From assembly GCF_019890675.1 (NCBI RefSeq), contig NZ_JAIOAA010000015.1, forward strand, positions 1 to 64,000: 64,000 bases of DNA, given 5' to 3'. Source of the stretch: Micromonospora sp. PLK6-60. Its GTDB lineage: Bacteria > Actinomycetota > Actinomycetes > Mycobacteriales > Micromonosporaceae. The translations under genes were made by a program, and so were the position numbers. The notes under the pieces were generated by a model. That model was given only the letters and a program-made list of their open reading frames with translations. It did not search any database and was not told the DNA's origin. Positions 24,153-33,020 of the stretch are shown piece by piece (positions within the stretch are counted from its first letter, which is position 1; the number at the start of each line of letters is the position of its first letter).

Positions 24153-26212
24153 AGCAGGAACTGGTGCACGTCCTGGCCGGCAACTCCTTCGCGGTCAGCG
24201 ACGCGGAGGGGGACATGCGCCCCGACCCGCAGGTGCCGGTCGGGTTGTTCTCCTTCGACACCCGGTTCCTGTCGCACTGGGTGCTGACCGTCGACGGGAG
24301 CCCCCTCAACTCGCTGTCCCGCGACGACCTGGAGTACTTCGAGACCCGGTTCGTCCTGGTGCCCGGCACCGCCAGCCACTACGTGGACGCCAACGTGTCG
24401 GTGATCCGGCACCGCTCGATCGACGACAGCTTCAACGAGCGGATCACCGTGCTGAACCACTCGGCGCGGCCGGCCGAGTACACCGTCCGGATGGAGGTCG
24501 GCAACGACTTCGCCGACACCGGCGAGATCGCCGGGCCGCGCCCCCGGCCGGTCACCGTCACCCGCAATCCCCGCCAGCTCCGCCTGCGCTACCAGCGGGA
24601 GCGCTTCTCCCGGGAGACGGTGGTCACCGCCACCGAGCCGGCCGAGGTGGACGACGCCGGCCTGACCTTCCGGATCAAGGTGCCCCCGAACGGCTCGTGG
24701 ACCACCGACCTGCACGTGCAGATGGTGCTGCGCGGCGAGGGCAGCCGGGACATCCGGGCCCACCTGGAAGCGCACCAGCAGCAGGTCCGCGCCGACATGC
24801 GGGAGCAGTTGCGCCAGTGGCGGGACCGGGCGCCGCAGCTGAGCGCGGCCCGGGGGGCGGTGGCGGAGACCTACCAGTCCTGCCTGACCGACCTGGCCGC
24901 GCTGCGCTACACGCCGCTGGCGTACGCGCAGGCCGTGCCGGTGGGCGGCCTGCCCTGGGCGATGACCCTCTACGGCCGGGACGCGATCGTCACCTGCCTG
25001 GAGACGCTGCCGTTCACCCCGGAACTCACCCCCGCCACGCTGCGCGCGCTGGCGCTGGCCCAGGGCGGGCAGCTCGACGACGCCCACGACGAGGAACCCG
25101 GCAAGATCATCTCGGAGACCCGGTACGGCGAGTCCGCCGCCTTCGGCGACCAGCCCACCTCGCTCTACTACGGCGCCGCCGACACCACCCCGCTCTTCGT
25201 GGTGCTGCTCGACGAGTACGAGCTGTGGTCCGGCGACGGTGACCTGGTGCGGCAACTGCGGCACCCGGCCCGGATGGCGCTGGACTGGCTCGACACGTAC
25301 GGCGACCTGTGCGGCGACGGCTACCTGCGGTACCAGCGCCGCAACACCGCCAAGGGCGTGATCAACCAGTGCTGGAAGAACTCGCCCGACGCGATCCGCG
25401 ACCGGCACGGCCACGCCCCGGCGTTCCCCCGGGCCACCTGCGAACTGCAGGGCTACGCCTACGACGCGAAGCTGCGCGGCGCCCGGCTGGCCCGCGAGTT
25501 CTGGGGCGACCCGGCGTACGCCGACCGGCTCGAACGCGAGGCCGCCGCGCTGAAGGAGCGGTTCAACCGGGACTTCTGGCTGCCCGAGCGGGGCTACTAC
25601 GCGCTCGCGCTGGAGCCGGACGGCACCCCGGTCGACGCCCTCGCCTCCAACATCGGGCACCTGCTGTGGAGCGGGATCGTCGACGAGGACCGGGCGGTGT
25701 CGGTGGCCGGGCACCTGATGGACGACCGGATGTTCTCCGGCTGGGGGGTGCGCACGTACGCCGACGGGCAGCTGCCGTACAACCCGGTCGCCGCGCACCT
25801 GGGGGCGGTGTGGCCGGCGGACAACGCGTTGATCGCGGCGGGCCTGCGCCGGTACGGCTTAGACCTGGAGTCCGCCCGGATCGTCGACGCGATGTTCGCC
25901 CTGGCCGAGCGGCTTCCCGGCCCGGTGCCGGAGGTGGTGGCCGGCTATTCCCGGCAGGTCACGAAGTACCCTGTCCAGCTGCCGTCGGCCGGCCGCCCGC
26001 AGTCCTGGTCCTCCGGCGCGCTGCTGATGCTGCTCGGCACCGGCCTCGGGCTGCGCCCCTGCGGGGAGAACCTGCTGGTCGACCCGGCCCTGCCGGACGG
26101 GTTCGGCCAGGTCGACGTGCTGGACATCCCCGGCCGCTGGGGATACTCCGACGCGCACGCCCGGGACCGGGGCCCGCGCGCCCGGGGGCAGCGGCGGCGG
26201 CTGCGCCGCTGA
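24149..26212 (+). CDS. glycogen-debranching-type enzyme (amylo-alpha-1,6-glucosidase family)
   Basis: A protein of 687 aa. The N-terminal domain (1-220) is the beta-rich 'glycogen debranching N-terminal' module (GNSFAVSDAEGDM, PVGLFSFDTRFLS, LNSLSRDDLEYFE). The C-terminal (alpha/alpha)6 barrel (about 260-680) includes PWAMTLYGRDAIVT, KIISETRYGE, INQCWKNSPDAIRDR, ELQGYAYDAKL and GWGVRTYA, with acidic residues suited to glycoside hydrolysis or transfer. The start is a GTG overlapping the upstream stop by four bases. The family name implies alpha-1,6-glucan debranching, but stand-alone actinobacterial members are hardly characterised, so the substrate is uncertain. Confidence 0.85.
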   Translation: MKQELVHVLAGNSFAVSDAEGDMRPDPQVPVGLFSFDTRFLSHWVLTVDGSPLNSLSRDDLEYFETRFVLVPGTASHYVDANVSVIRHRSIDDSFNERITVLNHSARPAEYTVRMEVGNDFADTGEIAGPRPRPVTVTRNPRQLRLRYQRERFSRETVVTATEPAEVDDAGLTFRIKVPPNGSWTTDLHVQMVLRGEGSRDIRAHLEAHQQQVRADMREQLRQWRDRAPQLSAARGAVAETYQSCLTDLAALRYTPLAYAQAVPVGGLPWAMTLYGRDAIVTCLETLPFTPELTPATLRALALAQGGQLDDAHDEEPGKIISETRYGESAAFGDQPTSLYYGAADTTPLFVVLLDEYELWSGDGDLVRQLRHPARMALDWLDTYGDLCGDGYLRYQRRNTAKGVINQCWKNSPDAIRDRHGHAPAFPRATCELQGYAYDAKLRGARLAREFWGDPAYADRLEREAAALKERFNRDFWLPERGYYALALEPDGTPVDALASNIGHLLWSGIVDEDRAVSVAGHLMDDRMFSGWGVRTYADGQLPYNPVAAHLGAVWPADNALIAAGLRRYGLDLESARIVDAMFALAERLPGPVPEVVAGYSRQVTKYPVQLPSAGRPQSWSSGALLMLLGTGLGLRPCGENLLVDPALPDGFGQVDVLDIPGRWGYSDAHARDRGPRARGQRRRLRR

Positions 26213-26221
26213 ACCGGCGGC

Positions 26222-26935
26222 CTACCGGTCGGTGGTCGCCGCCGCGTCCGACCGGGTGCCCGGCACCGGTGTCGCCACGTCGTCCGTGCCGCCCGGCGCG
26301 GCGGTGGTCCCGGCCCGGCCGAGCAGCCGGTCGACGCCGACGAGGAGCAACCCGAGCAACCAGAACGCCACCGCGAAGCCGACGGCGCTGACCGACACCC
26401 CGCCGTAGCCGAGCTGCCCGGCGTCGACGAACGGGTACGGATACCGGTGCACGATGAGGCCGCGGACCAGCGCGAACCCGAGGTACGCCAGCGGGAAGGC
26501 GAGCCACCAGGCGGCATGGCGGGGGCGGAGCCGGCCGCGCCGGTCGAAGAACGCCCAGTCGACCACCGCCAGCAGCGGCACGACGGTGTGCAGGAACTGG
26601 TTACCGAGCGCCTCGCCGAGCGCCCGCTCTGGCTGGACCATCGCGAACGGGCTGGCCGGGTTGGCCAGCACGAGGTGGTAGACGACCCCGGTGATGGTGA
26701 TGTAGAGCGTGACGGCGCCCTTGACGGCGGACGGCGGCTCGAGCCGGTCCCGCCAGCCACACCAGGCGGCGTACCCGGCGAAGAGGCCGACGGCCACGTT
26801 GCTCTGGATGGTGAAGTAGGGCAACAGGCCCGTGACGGTCGCCGGGCCGAGGGCGGTGAGCACGATCCCGGCCACCACGCTGACCACGATCGCCAGGCGC
26901 AGGGCCGTCGCCAGGCGTCGACGCCGCAGGGTCAT
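26222..26935 (-). CDS. Pr6Pr-family integral membrane protein
   Basis: A protein of 237 aa with six hydrophobic spans. Recognisable features are the first-span region LRLAIVVSVVAGIVL, the motif YFTIQSNVAVGL, ITITGVVYHLVLANP, NQFLHTVVPLLAVVDW and LIVHRYPYPFVDAGQLGYG. These match the 'proline-6-transmembrane' family, which has no known function. The ATG is six bases after a TAGCTT box, so it is probably leaderless. It is convergent with the debranching-type gene, nine bases away. Confidence 0.8.
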   Translation of the reverse strand: MTLRRRRLATALRLAIVVSVVAGIVLTALGPATVTGLLPYFTIQSNVAVGLFAGYAAWCGWRDRLEPPSAVKGAVTLYITITGVVYHLVLANPASPFAMVQPERALGEALGNQFLHTVVPLLAVVDWAFFDRRGRLRPRHAAWWLAFPLAYLGFALVRGLIVHRYPYPFVDAGQLGYGGVSVSAVGFAVAFWLLGLLLVGVDRLLGRAGTTAAPGGTDDVATPVPGTRSDAAATTDR

Positions 26936-26941
26936 CGGGGC

Positions 26942-26947
26942 AAGCTA
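26942..26947 (-). promoter_or_regulatory. -10 box of the Pr6Pr gene
   Basis: Minus-strand TAGCTT, six bases before the ATG at 26935; leaderless arrangement. Confidence 0.5.
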
Positions 26948-26949
26948 CC

Positions 26950-27154
26950 AGCCAGGGCCCCGGCCGGCGGCCGAGGGTGCCGGCGGCCCCGAGCCCGGTC
27001 CGTGTCGCCCGGCGCCGGGGAACGGGTGCCGGTTGTCGGGGCCCGGCCCGCGTCGCCCGGGGCCGGTCGGCGGGTCCCGGCGGCCCCGGGCCCGGCCCGC
27101 AGCGCCAGCGCCGGTCAGCCGGTGCCGGCACCCGGCCGCGTCGGCCGCCGCCGG
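26950..27154. repeat. imperfect GC-rich direct repeats in a gene-free gap
   Basis: The 205 bases are about 85-90% G+C by eye and repeat variants of GGGCCCGGCCCGCGTCGCC and CCGGTCGGCGGGTCCCGGC at a loose spacing of roughly 55-60 bases. No ribosome site, hairpin of fixed length or gene is supported. They may be slipped-strand expansions, or decayed coding sequence continuing the repeat-rich 3' end of the next gene. Confidence 0.5.
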
Positions 27155-28009
27155 TCAGCGGGTTTCGGCGCTCGGGGCCGAGGTGCCCTGGGTGTTGCTC
27201 GATCTGCCGGCCGGAGCCGACGGGTGCTCCGGGTGGGACTGCCCGGTCGAGCCGTTGCTCGGCGTGGCCGAGCCGGGCTCGGCCTTCGGCGAACCGGACT
27301 GGGGACTCCCCGAGCCGGGGGTGACCCTCGGCGAGCCGGACTGCGGATTCGCCGGGCCGGACTGGGAATTCGCCGAGCCGGGCTCGGCCTTCGGCGGGTC
27401 GGACGGGGCCCGGCCCGGCCGGTCGGCGAGCACCCGGTCGCAGTAGCCGGCCACCCGGTCCCGCCCGCCGGCCGCGTCGACCAGCCGGTCGAAGGCGGGA
27501 CTGTCCAGGTTGCCCTTCGGGCCGGCGCGCAGGTGTGCCCGGTAGGACCGGCACAGCCCCCGGTCGACCTCGGGGTGGGACGGCCCCGCCGAGGCGAACG
27601 GGGGTGGGGTGGCCGGGTCGCCCGGCGTCGCGGTGGGCCGCTGCGGAGTGACCGACGGTGCGGGGCCGGTCGCCGGCCCGGGACGCAACGGCGTGGGCAG
27701 GGTGCCGGTGGCGGCGGCGTACGCCACGCCGCCGGTGGCCGTGACCGCGAGGACCGCCGCGCCGATCCGCACGCCCCACCGGCCGGCCAGCCCGCGCGTC
27801 GCCACCGACGTGACCGGCAGGACCGCCCCGGCGCGGGCCATCCGGTAGGCGTGCAGCGCGGCGTCCTCGCCGGCCAGCTCGCCCGGACGCGGGGTGGCGC
27901 GTACCGCGGTCAGCAGCGCCACCAGCGCCGGCGATCCGTGCGGCGGGGCGGCGGGCCGACCGGCGAGCAGTCGCTCGGCGGTCTCCTGGTCCATGCGGTG
28001 TGCGTTCAT
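27155..28009 (-). CDS. membrane-anchored protein with repetitive Pro/Ser/Gly C-terminus, unknown function
   Basis: A protein of 284 aa. Residues 1-70 are helical and cytoplasmic (DQETAERLLAG...ALVALLTAVRATPRPGELAGEDAALHAYRMAR), one hydrophobic span lies near 75-97, then comes a Pro/Thr linker, a small domain with two Cys (LCRSYRAHLRAG...VAGYCDRVLADRPG), and a low-complexity tail with repeats of the type SPKAEPGSA / NPQSGSP. The start has a GAGGG site. The plan resembles partners of SigE-like sigma factors, but no sigma gene is adjacent. The tail's DNA is repetitive and probably variable in length between strains. Confidence 0.65.
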   Translation of the reverse strand: MNAHRMDQETAERLLAGRPAAPPHGSPALVALLTAVRATPRPGELAGEDAALHAYRMARAGAVLPVTSVATRGLAGRWGVRIGAAVLAVTATGGVAYAAATGTLPTPLRPGPATGPAPSVTPQRPTATPGDPATPPPFASAGPSHPEVDRGLCRSYRAHLRAGPKGNLDSPAFDRLVDAAGGRDRVAGYCDRVLADRPGRAPSDPPKAEPGSANSQSGPANPQSGSPRVTPGSGSPQSGSPKAEPGSATPSNGSTGQSHPEHPSAPAGRSSNTQGTSAPSAETR

Positions 28010-28108
28010 CTCGTGTCCCTCAGCGCCACCCGGCGTCGGGACGTCACATCCGCGACCGGTGGAGCGGGGCGCTCAGCGGACCGCGGCCACCATGTGGGAC
28101 CGCGCGGG

Positions 28109-28609
28109 TCAACCCATGGATCTCGCCCCGTCGATCGACTCGCGGATGATGTCGGCGTGGCCGGCGTGCTGGGTCACCTCGGAGAGCAGGTGCAGCACCG
28201 TCCGCCGGACCGACCAGCTGGCGCCGGGGGGAAACCACGGCGCCGCCGGCAGCGGGTGGGCCGTGTCGAGGTCGAGGGTCGCGATCAGCTCGTCGGTCGC
28301 CGCGGCCACCTCCGCCCACGCCTCGACCAGCCCGGCCAGCGTCGCGCCCGGCGGCATCCGGAACTGGCCGCTCCAGTCCACCGACACGCGGCCCATCTCC
28401 GCCGCGCCGCCCACCATGAACCGCCCCCAGGACAGCTCCATCGTGGTGAGGTGGTGCACCAGGCCACCGAGGCAGAGCTCGCTGGCGGTGCTGCGCAGGC
28501 CGGCCTGCTCGTCGGTCAGGCCCGCCACGGTGCGCAGGAACAACCGGCGGCGGTCGCGCATCGCCTCGATCAGGTCACCCCGCTCGCCGGCCGGCTCCGA
28601 AGTGGTCAT
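28109..28609 (-). CDS. DinB/DUF664-family protein
   Basis: A protein of 166 aa, the second DinB-fold protein in the window. The helix RDRRRLFLRTVAGLTDEQA, the His pair in GGLVHHLTTMELSWGRFM and the C-terminal HLLSEVTQHAGHADIIRESI form the metal site of the DUF664 branch, which includes thiol-dependent transferases and many proteins of unknown role. An AGGGGCGAGG sequence precedes the ATG, and a TAGGTT box further up (about 28643-28648) may be the -10. Confidence 0.88.
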   Translation of the reverse strand: MTTSEPAGERGDLIEAMRDRRRLFLRTVAGLTDEQAGLRSTASELCLGGLVHHLTTMELSWGRFMVGGAAEMGRVSVDWSGQFRMPPGATLAGLVEAWAEVAAATDELIATLDLDTAHPLPAAPWFPPGASWSVRRTVLHLLSEVTQHAGHADIIRESIDGARSMG

Positions 28610-28724
28610 CCTCGCCCCTTCCGTCGGTCGATCCGGGTCCGAACCTAGGCCCGACCCCCGACAGTTCCGCCGCGCGCCGCGCCAGCGGTTGCCGATCCGG
28701 GCGAACCGGGGTGAACTGAATTAC

Positions 28725-29615
28725 ATGGGTGTCATCAAGGTGGGGACGTCGTCCTGGGCGGACCAGCTGCTGGTGCGCTCCGGCTGGTATCCCCGCGAGG
28801 TCAACAACCCGGCCGGCCGGCTCGGCTACTACGCCGAGCGGTTCCCGGTGGTCGAGGTGGACACCTCCTACTACGCGGTGCCGGCGCCGGAGACCACCAC
28901 CGCCTGGGTCGCCGCCACCCCGTCCGGATTCACCTTCGACGTCAAGGCGTTCAGCCTGTTCACCGGGCACCACACCCCGGTCGCGGCGCTGCCGAAGGAC
29001 CTGCGGCCGGCCGGCGGTCCGAGCCGGATCCGCTGGCGGGACCTGTCGCCGGAGGCGTACGACGAGATGTGGCGCCGGTTCCGCGCGGCGCTCGACCCGA
29101 TCGCGGCGGCCGGCCGGCTCGGCGCGGTCCTGCTTCAGTTCCCACCCTGGTTGGCCGCCGGTGACGCCGCCCGCCGGCAGATCGTGGCCGCCGCCCGGCG
29201 GTGCGCGCCGTGGCGGGTGGCGGTCGAGCTGCGGCACGCCTCCTGGTTCGACGGCACCACCGCCGTGGACACCCTGACCTTCCTGGCCGAGCACGGCCTG
29301 ACCTATGTCTGCGTGGACATGCCGCAGGGGCACGCCTCGTCCGTGCCGCCGATCGTGCTGGCCACCACCGAGCTGGCGGTGGTCCGGTTCCACGGGCACA
29401 GCGCGGCCTGGACCAGCGGCGACAAGCAGGAGAAGTTCCGCTACGCGTACGGCGAGGACGAGCTGCGGCACTGGGTCACGCGGTTGACCGGGCTGGCGGC
29501 GGAGGCCGCCGAGGTGCACGTGCTGATGAACAACTGCTGCGGCGACCAGGCCCAGCGTGACGCCGCCCGGCTGGCCGAGCTGCTCGCCGAACGGGCCGTA
29601 CCGGCCGCCGGCTGA
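28725..29615 (+). CDS. DUF72-family protein
   Basis: A protein of 296 aa with a TIM-barrel-like plan. It begins IKVGTSSWADQLLV, and has GYYAERFPVVEVDTSYYAVP, FTFDVKAFSLFTGH, LGAVLLQFPPW, VAVELRHASWF and VVRFHGHSA, all standard positions in DUF72 (YecE-like). The family is widespread, has no established reaction, and is sometimes found near iron-sulfur or nuclease genes. The ATG at 28725 is used; the ribosome site is weak (GGGGTG). It stands alone. Confidence 0.88.
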   Translation: MGVIKVGTSSWADQLLVRSGWYPREVNNPAGRLGYYAERFPVVEVDTSYYAVPAPETTTAWVAATPSGFTFDVKAFSLFTGHHTPVAALPKDLRPAGGPSRIRWRDLSPEAYDEMWRRFRAALDPIAAAGRLGAVLLQFPPWLAAGDAARRQIVAAARRCAPWRVAVELRHASWFDGTTAVDTLTFLAEHGLTYVCVDMPQGHASSVPPIVLATTELAVVRFHGHSAAWTSGDKQEKFRYAYGEDELRHWVTRLTGLAAEAAEVHVLMNNCCGDQAQRDAARLAELLAERAVPAAG

Positions 29616-29782
29616 GCCCGCCGCCGACCGCCGGGGGTGTCGCGCCGCCCGCGGTGGTGGTGGGGTGCTGGCGCGGCCGGCGGTCTTGCGGCACCGGCCG
29701 CCCCGACTGGTAGCGTCCCGGGTCGGTTCGATGTAGACATTGCCCGACCCCCCGGTCGACGATCAGGTGCAGGAGAGAGTCA

Positions 29783-30391
29783 GTGACCCAGTGGCAGGGA
29801 GAAATCCGGCGTGCGTCGGCCGACGACGCGACGGCCGTCGCGGCGCTGCTCGGCGAGGCGTTCATGGCCGACCCGATCAGCGGGTGGATCTTCCCGGACG
29901 AGCGGCACCGGGCCGCCGCGCACCCGGCCTTCTTCGGGGAGTTCGTGCAGCTGGCCCTCCACGGCGGTGAGGTGTGGCTGGCGGGCGACGGGGCCGGCGC
30001 GACGCTCTGGCTGCCGGTGCTCGACAGCGGCCACGACGACGACGGCGAGGGCGCTGACCTCTACCGGGCGCTGGAGGCCGGGGCGGGCGCGGAAGCGATG
30101 AAGCGCTTCGCCGTGCTGGACGAGCTGATGACGGCCAACCACCCGGGCGAGCCGCACTGGTACCTGCCGTTCATCGGCGTGCACCCCGACCACCACGGCA
30201 CGGGCGTCGGCTCGGCCCTGCTGGGCCACCAGCTCACCCGGCTCGACGCGGAGGGCCACCCGGCGTACCTGGAGGCGAGCAGCCTGCGCAACGCCGCCCT
30301 CTACGAGCGGCTCGGTTTCCGCCGCCGGCCGGTCACCCTCGACCTGCCGGACGGGCCGAGCCTCTACCCGATGTGGCGCGACCCGGCCTGA
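29783..30391 (+). CDS. GNAT-family N-acetyltransferase
   Basis: A protein of 202 aa. The acetyl-CoA pyrophosphate loop is in GVHPDHHGTGVGSALLGHQL, preceded by strand HWYLPFIGV and followed by AYLEASSLRNAALYERLGF, the usual GNAT core. The GTG start follows AGGAGAGAG. The acceptor is unknown; the hydrophobic N-terminal half (FFGEFVQLALHGGEVWLAG) is typical of small-molecule acetyltransferases in actinomycetes. Confidence 0.88.
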   Translation: MTQWQGEIRRASADDATAVAALLGEAFMADPISGWIFPDERHRAAAHPAFFGEFVQLALHGGEVWLAGDGAGATLWLPVLDSGHDDDGEGADLYRALEAGAGAEAMKRFAVLDELMTANHPGEPHWYLPFIGVHPDHHGTGVGSALLGHQLTRLDAEGHPAYLEASSLRNAALYERLGFRRRPVTLDLPDGPSLYPMWRDPA

Positions 30392-30397
30392 TCCTGG

Positions 30398-30430
30398 CGC
30401 TCCTCCCGGCGGTCACCGTCGGGAGGAGCG
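30398..30430. terminator. terminator between the GNAT and GPP34 genes
   Basis: CGCTCCTCCCG (30398-30408) pairs perfectly with CGGGAGGAGCG (30420-30430) between convergent genes. Confidence 0.7.
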
Positions 30431-30503
30431 ACGAGGCGTGTGAAGCCGCTTACAGCGTCCCGGATGTCGGCGCGGGGCCGCCGGCCGGCTTGATCGGGAA
30501 CGG

Positions 30504-31157
30504 TCAGCGGCGGACCGCGACGGTCGCCGCGTCGAGGGCGACGACCACCGCCGCGACCAGGCCGTCCAGCGGCGGGGGCAGGAACTTGCGGCACTCCCGC
30601 ATCCGCGCGGAGACCTGCTCGTCGAAGGCCACCGACCCCACCCCGACCGCCCCGGTCAGCGACGCCAGCAGGACGGTCTCCACGTCCAGCTCGTTGGGCT
30701 GGTGACGCATCAGCAGCGCGGTGAGCCGCACCCGCGGCGCGGCCGCCTGGTTCGGGTCGACCGCCGGCCAGCGCACCCCGCGCCGCAGGACCCCGCTCTG
30801 TTCCCGGCGCACCACGCCGGTGTTGACCAGCCGGGTGCCGACCCGCTCCCGGATCTGCTGATGTTCGCGCAGGTAGCGGATCCACAGCCGGGTCGGGTGC
30901 ACCCCCTCCCGGCCGAGGATCTCGGTGACGATGAGGTCGGTCAGTGGCTCCTGCCACAGCCGGCGGTCCACCGCCACCACGCCGCCGTTGTCGATGGTGA
31001 TCCGCCGTTCGAAGATCAGCTCCGCCATCGCCGCGCCGGCCAGCGCGAATTCGAGGCGGTCCGTCGCTCCGTGTGGTTTGCCGGAGAACTCATCGTGACC
31101 GATCAGGAACAGCGCATCGGCGAGCCGATACGCGGAGTGTGCACTGTGGTTGGTCAT
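30504..31157 (-). CDS. GOLPH3/VPS74 (GPP34)-family protein
   Basis: A protein of 217 aa. The ATG at 31157 is favoured because GAGG lies six bases before it; an ATG at 31163 would abut that site. The motifs YRLADALFLIGHDE, ALAGAAMAELIFERRI, TRLVNTGVVRREQSG and LTALLMRHQPNELDVETVLLASLTGAVG are those of the bacterial GPP34 family, all-helical relatives of the yeast/human Golgi protein that binds phosphoinositides. Bacterial members are common in actinomycetes and of unknown role; some are linked to secondary metabolism. It is divergent from the amino-acid permease. Confidence 0.85.
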   Translation of the reverse strand: MTNHSAHSAYRLADALFLIGHDEFSGKPHGATDRLEFALAGAAMAELIFERRITIDNGGVVAVDRRLWQEPLTDLIVTEILGREGVHPTRLWIRYLREHQQIRERVGTRLVNTGVVRREQSGVLRRGVRWPAVDPNQAAAPRVRLTALLMRHQPNELDVETVLLASLTGAVGVGSVAFDEQVSARMRECRKFLPPPLDGLVAAVVVALDAATVAVRR

Positions 31158-31271
31158 GGGCATCCTCAGCCAGGGCCGCTACGAGCGTCGACACGGCACG
31201 GTACGGCATGCACACGCGCTGTTCAATTCGGGTGATCGTGTGAACACTTGGGCAAGATCTCCGAAGTGGAC

Positions 31272-31300
31272 TTGTGACAATCCGTGATCACCAATACCCT
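31272..31300 (+). promoter_or_regulatory. promoter of the APC permease gene
   Basis: TTGTGA (31272-31277) and TACCCT (31295-31300) are separated by exactly 17 bases. The start site falls near 31307, giving a leader of about 45 bases. Confidence 0.7.
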
Positions 31301-31352
31301 GCCACACGGATCTCTCTGATCACCCCTCACTCACGCCCCCTCAGGAGAAAAG

Positions 31353-32870
31353 TTGTCCTCCGATCCGTTCTTCTCCGACAGCGGTCTGCGCCGCGGGCGA
31401 CTCGGGACCGCTCACCTGGTCTTCTTCACGGTCGCCGCGTCCGCCCCCCTGACCGTTCTCGGCGGTGGTGTCACCACCATGTACGCGGTGAGCGGCAACA
31501 TGGGTGCCGCCCTCAGCTATGTCCTGCTCGCCGCCGTGCTGGCGGTCTTCGCCGTCGGCTACGCGGCGATGAGCCGCCACGTCGCCAACGCCGGCGCCTT
31601 CTACGCCTACATCGCCAACGGGCTCGGCCGGGCCGGCGGGGTGGCCGGCTCCGCCGTCGCGCTGGCCGCCTACAACGCGATCCAGATCGGCCTGTACGGC
31701 CTGCTGGGCGCGATCCTCAAGGACTTCATGGTCGCCAAGTTCGACATCGACCTGGCCTGGTGGGTCTGGGCCCTGGTCGCCTGGGTGATCGTCGGCCTGC
31801 TGGGCGTCCTGCGGGTCGACCTGAACGCCACGGTGCTGGCCGTCCTGCTCGGCCTCGAGTGCGTCGTGGTGGTCATCTTCGACATCGTGTCCTTCGCCCA
31901 CCCGGGCGGCGGCATGGTCACCGTCGACGGCATCCTGCCCGGCAACCTCTTCGCCGCCGGCTTCGGCGCCGTGCTGGCCTTCGGCATCGCCTCCTTCACC
32001 GGCTTCGAGAGCGGCGCCATCTACAGCGAGGAGGTCAAGGACCCCCGTCGCACGGTGGCCCGGGCCACCTACATCGCGGTCGCCTTCACCGGTCTCTTCT
32101 ACGCCCTGTCCGCCTGGGCGCTGACCGTGCTGACCGGTCCGGAGAACGCCGCCGCCGCCTCCGCGGAGGCCGGCCCGGGCGTCGTGTTCGGCGCCCTCGA
32201 GCAGTACGCCGGCGTCATCGTCGCCGACATCGCCAACGTCCTGTTCATCACCTCGGTGCTGGCGGCGCTGCTGTCGTTCCACAACGGTGTGGCCCGCTAC
32301 CTCTACGCCCTCGGCCGGGAGCACGTGCTGCCCCGTTTCCTCGGTGCCACCTCCAACCGCAGCGGCGCGCCGATCGCCGGCTCGCTCGTGCAGAGCGCCC
32401 TCGCCGTGGTGGTCTTCCTGCTCTTCGCCTTCACCAACCGGGACCCGGTCATCGACCTGTTCACCTGGCTGTCCGGTGCGGCCGCCGTCGGCGTGGTGCT
32501 GCTGATGACGCTGACCTCGGCCGCCGTGGTGGGCTTCTTCCGCGGCCGGCCCGGGCCCGAGACGACCTGGCAGCGGGTGGTCGCGCCGTCGCTGGGCACC
32601 ATCCTGCTCGGCGCCGTGCTGGGCGTGCTGCTGGTGAACTTCGACTCGCTGCTGGCCCCGGAGAACCCCTCGTACCTGCGGTGGCTGCTGCCGGCGATCC
32701 CGGTCGTCGCCATGCTGATCGGCCTCGTCTGGGGTGTCGCGCTCAAGTCGGTGCGCCCGGAGGCGTACGCCCGGATCGGTCGGGTCACCGAGGAGGGCCT
32801 GCACGAGCCCGGCCTGCACCCGGTGCCGGAGCCGGAGCGGGACCTCTGGCAGAGCGGCCACCGGCGCTGA
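31353..32870 (+). CDS. APC-superfamily amino acid/polyamine permease
   Basis: A protein of 505 aa with 12 hydrophobic spans. The first helix has the broken, Gly-rich segment LVFFTVAASAPLTVLGGGV that binds the substrate amino group in APC carriers, and the sixth has FGIASFTGFESGAIYSEE, another signature. A charged cytoplasmic tail ends the protein. The start is a TTG with AGGAG at 31343-31347. It should import an amino acid or amine, probably in symport with protons; specificity is not readable. It is monocistronic, with its own promoter and terminator. Confidence 0.9.
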   Translation: MSSDPFFSDSGLRRGRLGTAHLVFFTVAASAPLTVLGGGVTTMYAVSGNMGAALSYVLLAAVLAVFAVGYAAMSRHVANAGAFYAYIANGLGRAGGVAGSAVALAAYNAIQIGLYGLLGAILKDFMVAKFDIDLAWWVWALVAWVIVGLLGVLRVDLNATVLAVLLGLECVVVVIFDIVSFAHPGGGMVTVDGILPGNLFAAGFGAVLAFGIASFTGFESGAIYSEEVKDPRRTVARATYIAVAFTGLFYALSAWALTVLTGPENAAAASAEAGPGVVFGALEQYAGVIVADIANVLFITSVLAALLSFHNGVARYLYALGREHVLPRFLGATSNRSGAPIAGSLVQSALAVVVFLLFAFTNRDPVIDLFTWLSGAAAVGVVLLMTLTSAAVVGFFRGRPGPETTWQRVVAPSLGTILLGAVLGVLLVNFDSLLAPENPSYLRWLLPAIPVVAMLIGLVWGVALKSVRPEAYARIGRVTEEGLHEPGLHPVPEPERDLWQSGHRR

Positions 32871-32890
32871 CCCCGCCCCGCCCTGACTGG

Positions 32891-32926
32891 AACGGCCCGG
32901 CCGCGCGCTCGCGCGGCCGGGCCGTT
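32891..32926 (+). terminator. terminator of the APC permease gene
   Basis: A 16-bp perfect stem (AACGGCCCGGCCGCGC paired with its complement) closes on a GCTC loop, 20 bases after the stop. Confidence 0.85.
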
Positions 32927-32939
32927 CGCCGTCTCCGGC

Positions 32940-33005
32940 ACACGACGTGCCGCACGTCGGGCCTTCCCCGGGCGGTAAGGGTGCGACGTGCCGCAAGTTG
33001 GGCCC
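32940..33005 (-). repeat. interspersed TGCCGCACGTCGGGCC-type repeat, two units
   Basis: TGCCGCACGTCGGGCC at 32949 and TGCCGCAAGTTGGGCC at 32989 are separated by CTTCCCCGGGCGGTAAGGG. The reverse complement closely matches the array at 58065-58170, so both belong to one family. Confidence 0.75.
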
Positions 33006-33020
33006 ACGCGAACCGTCGCC

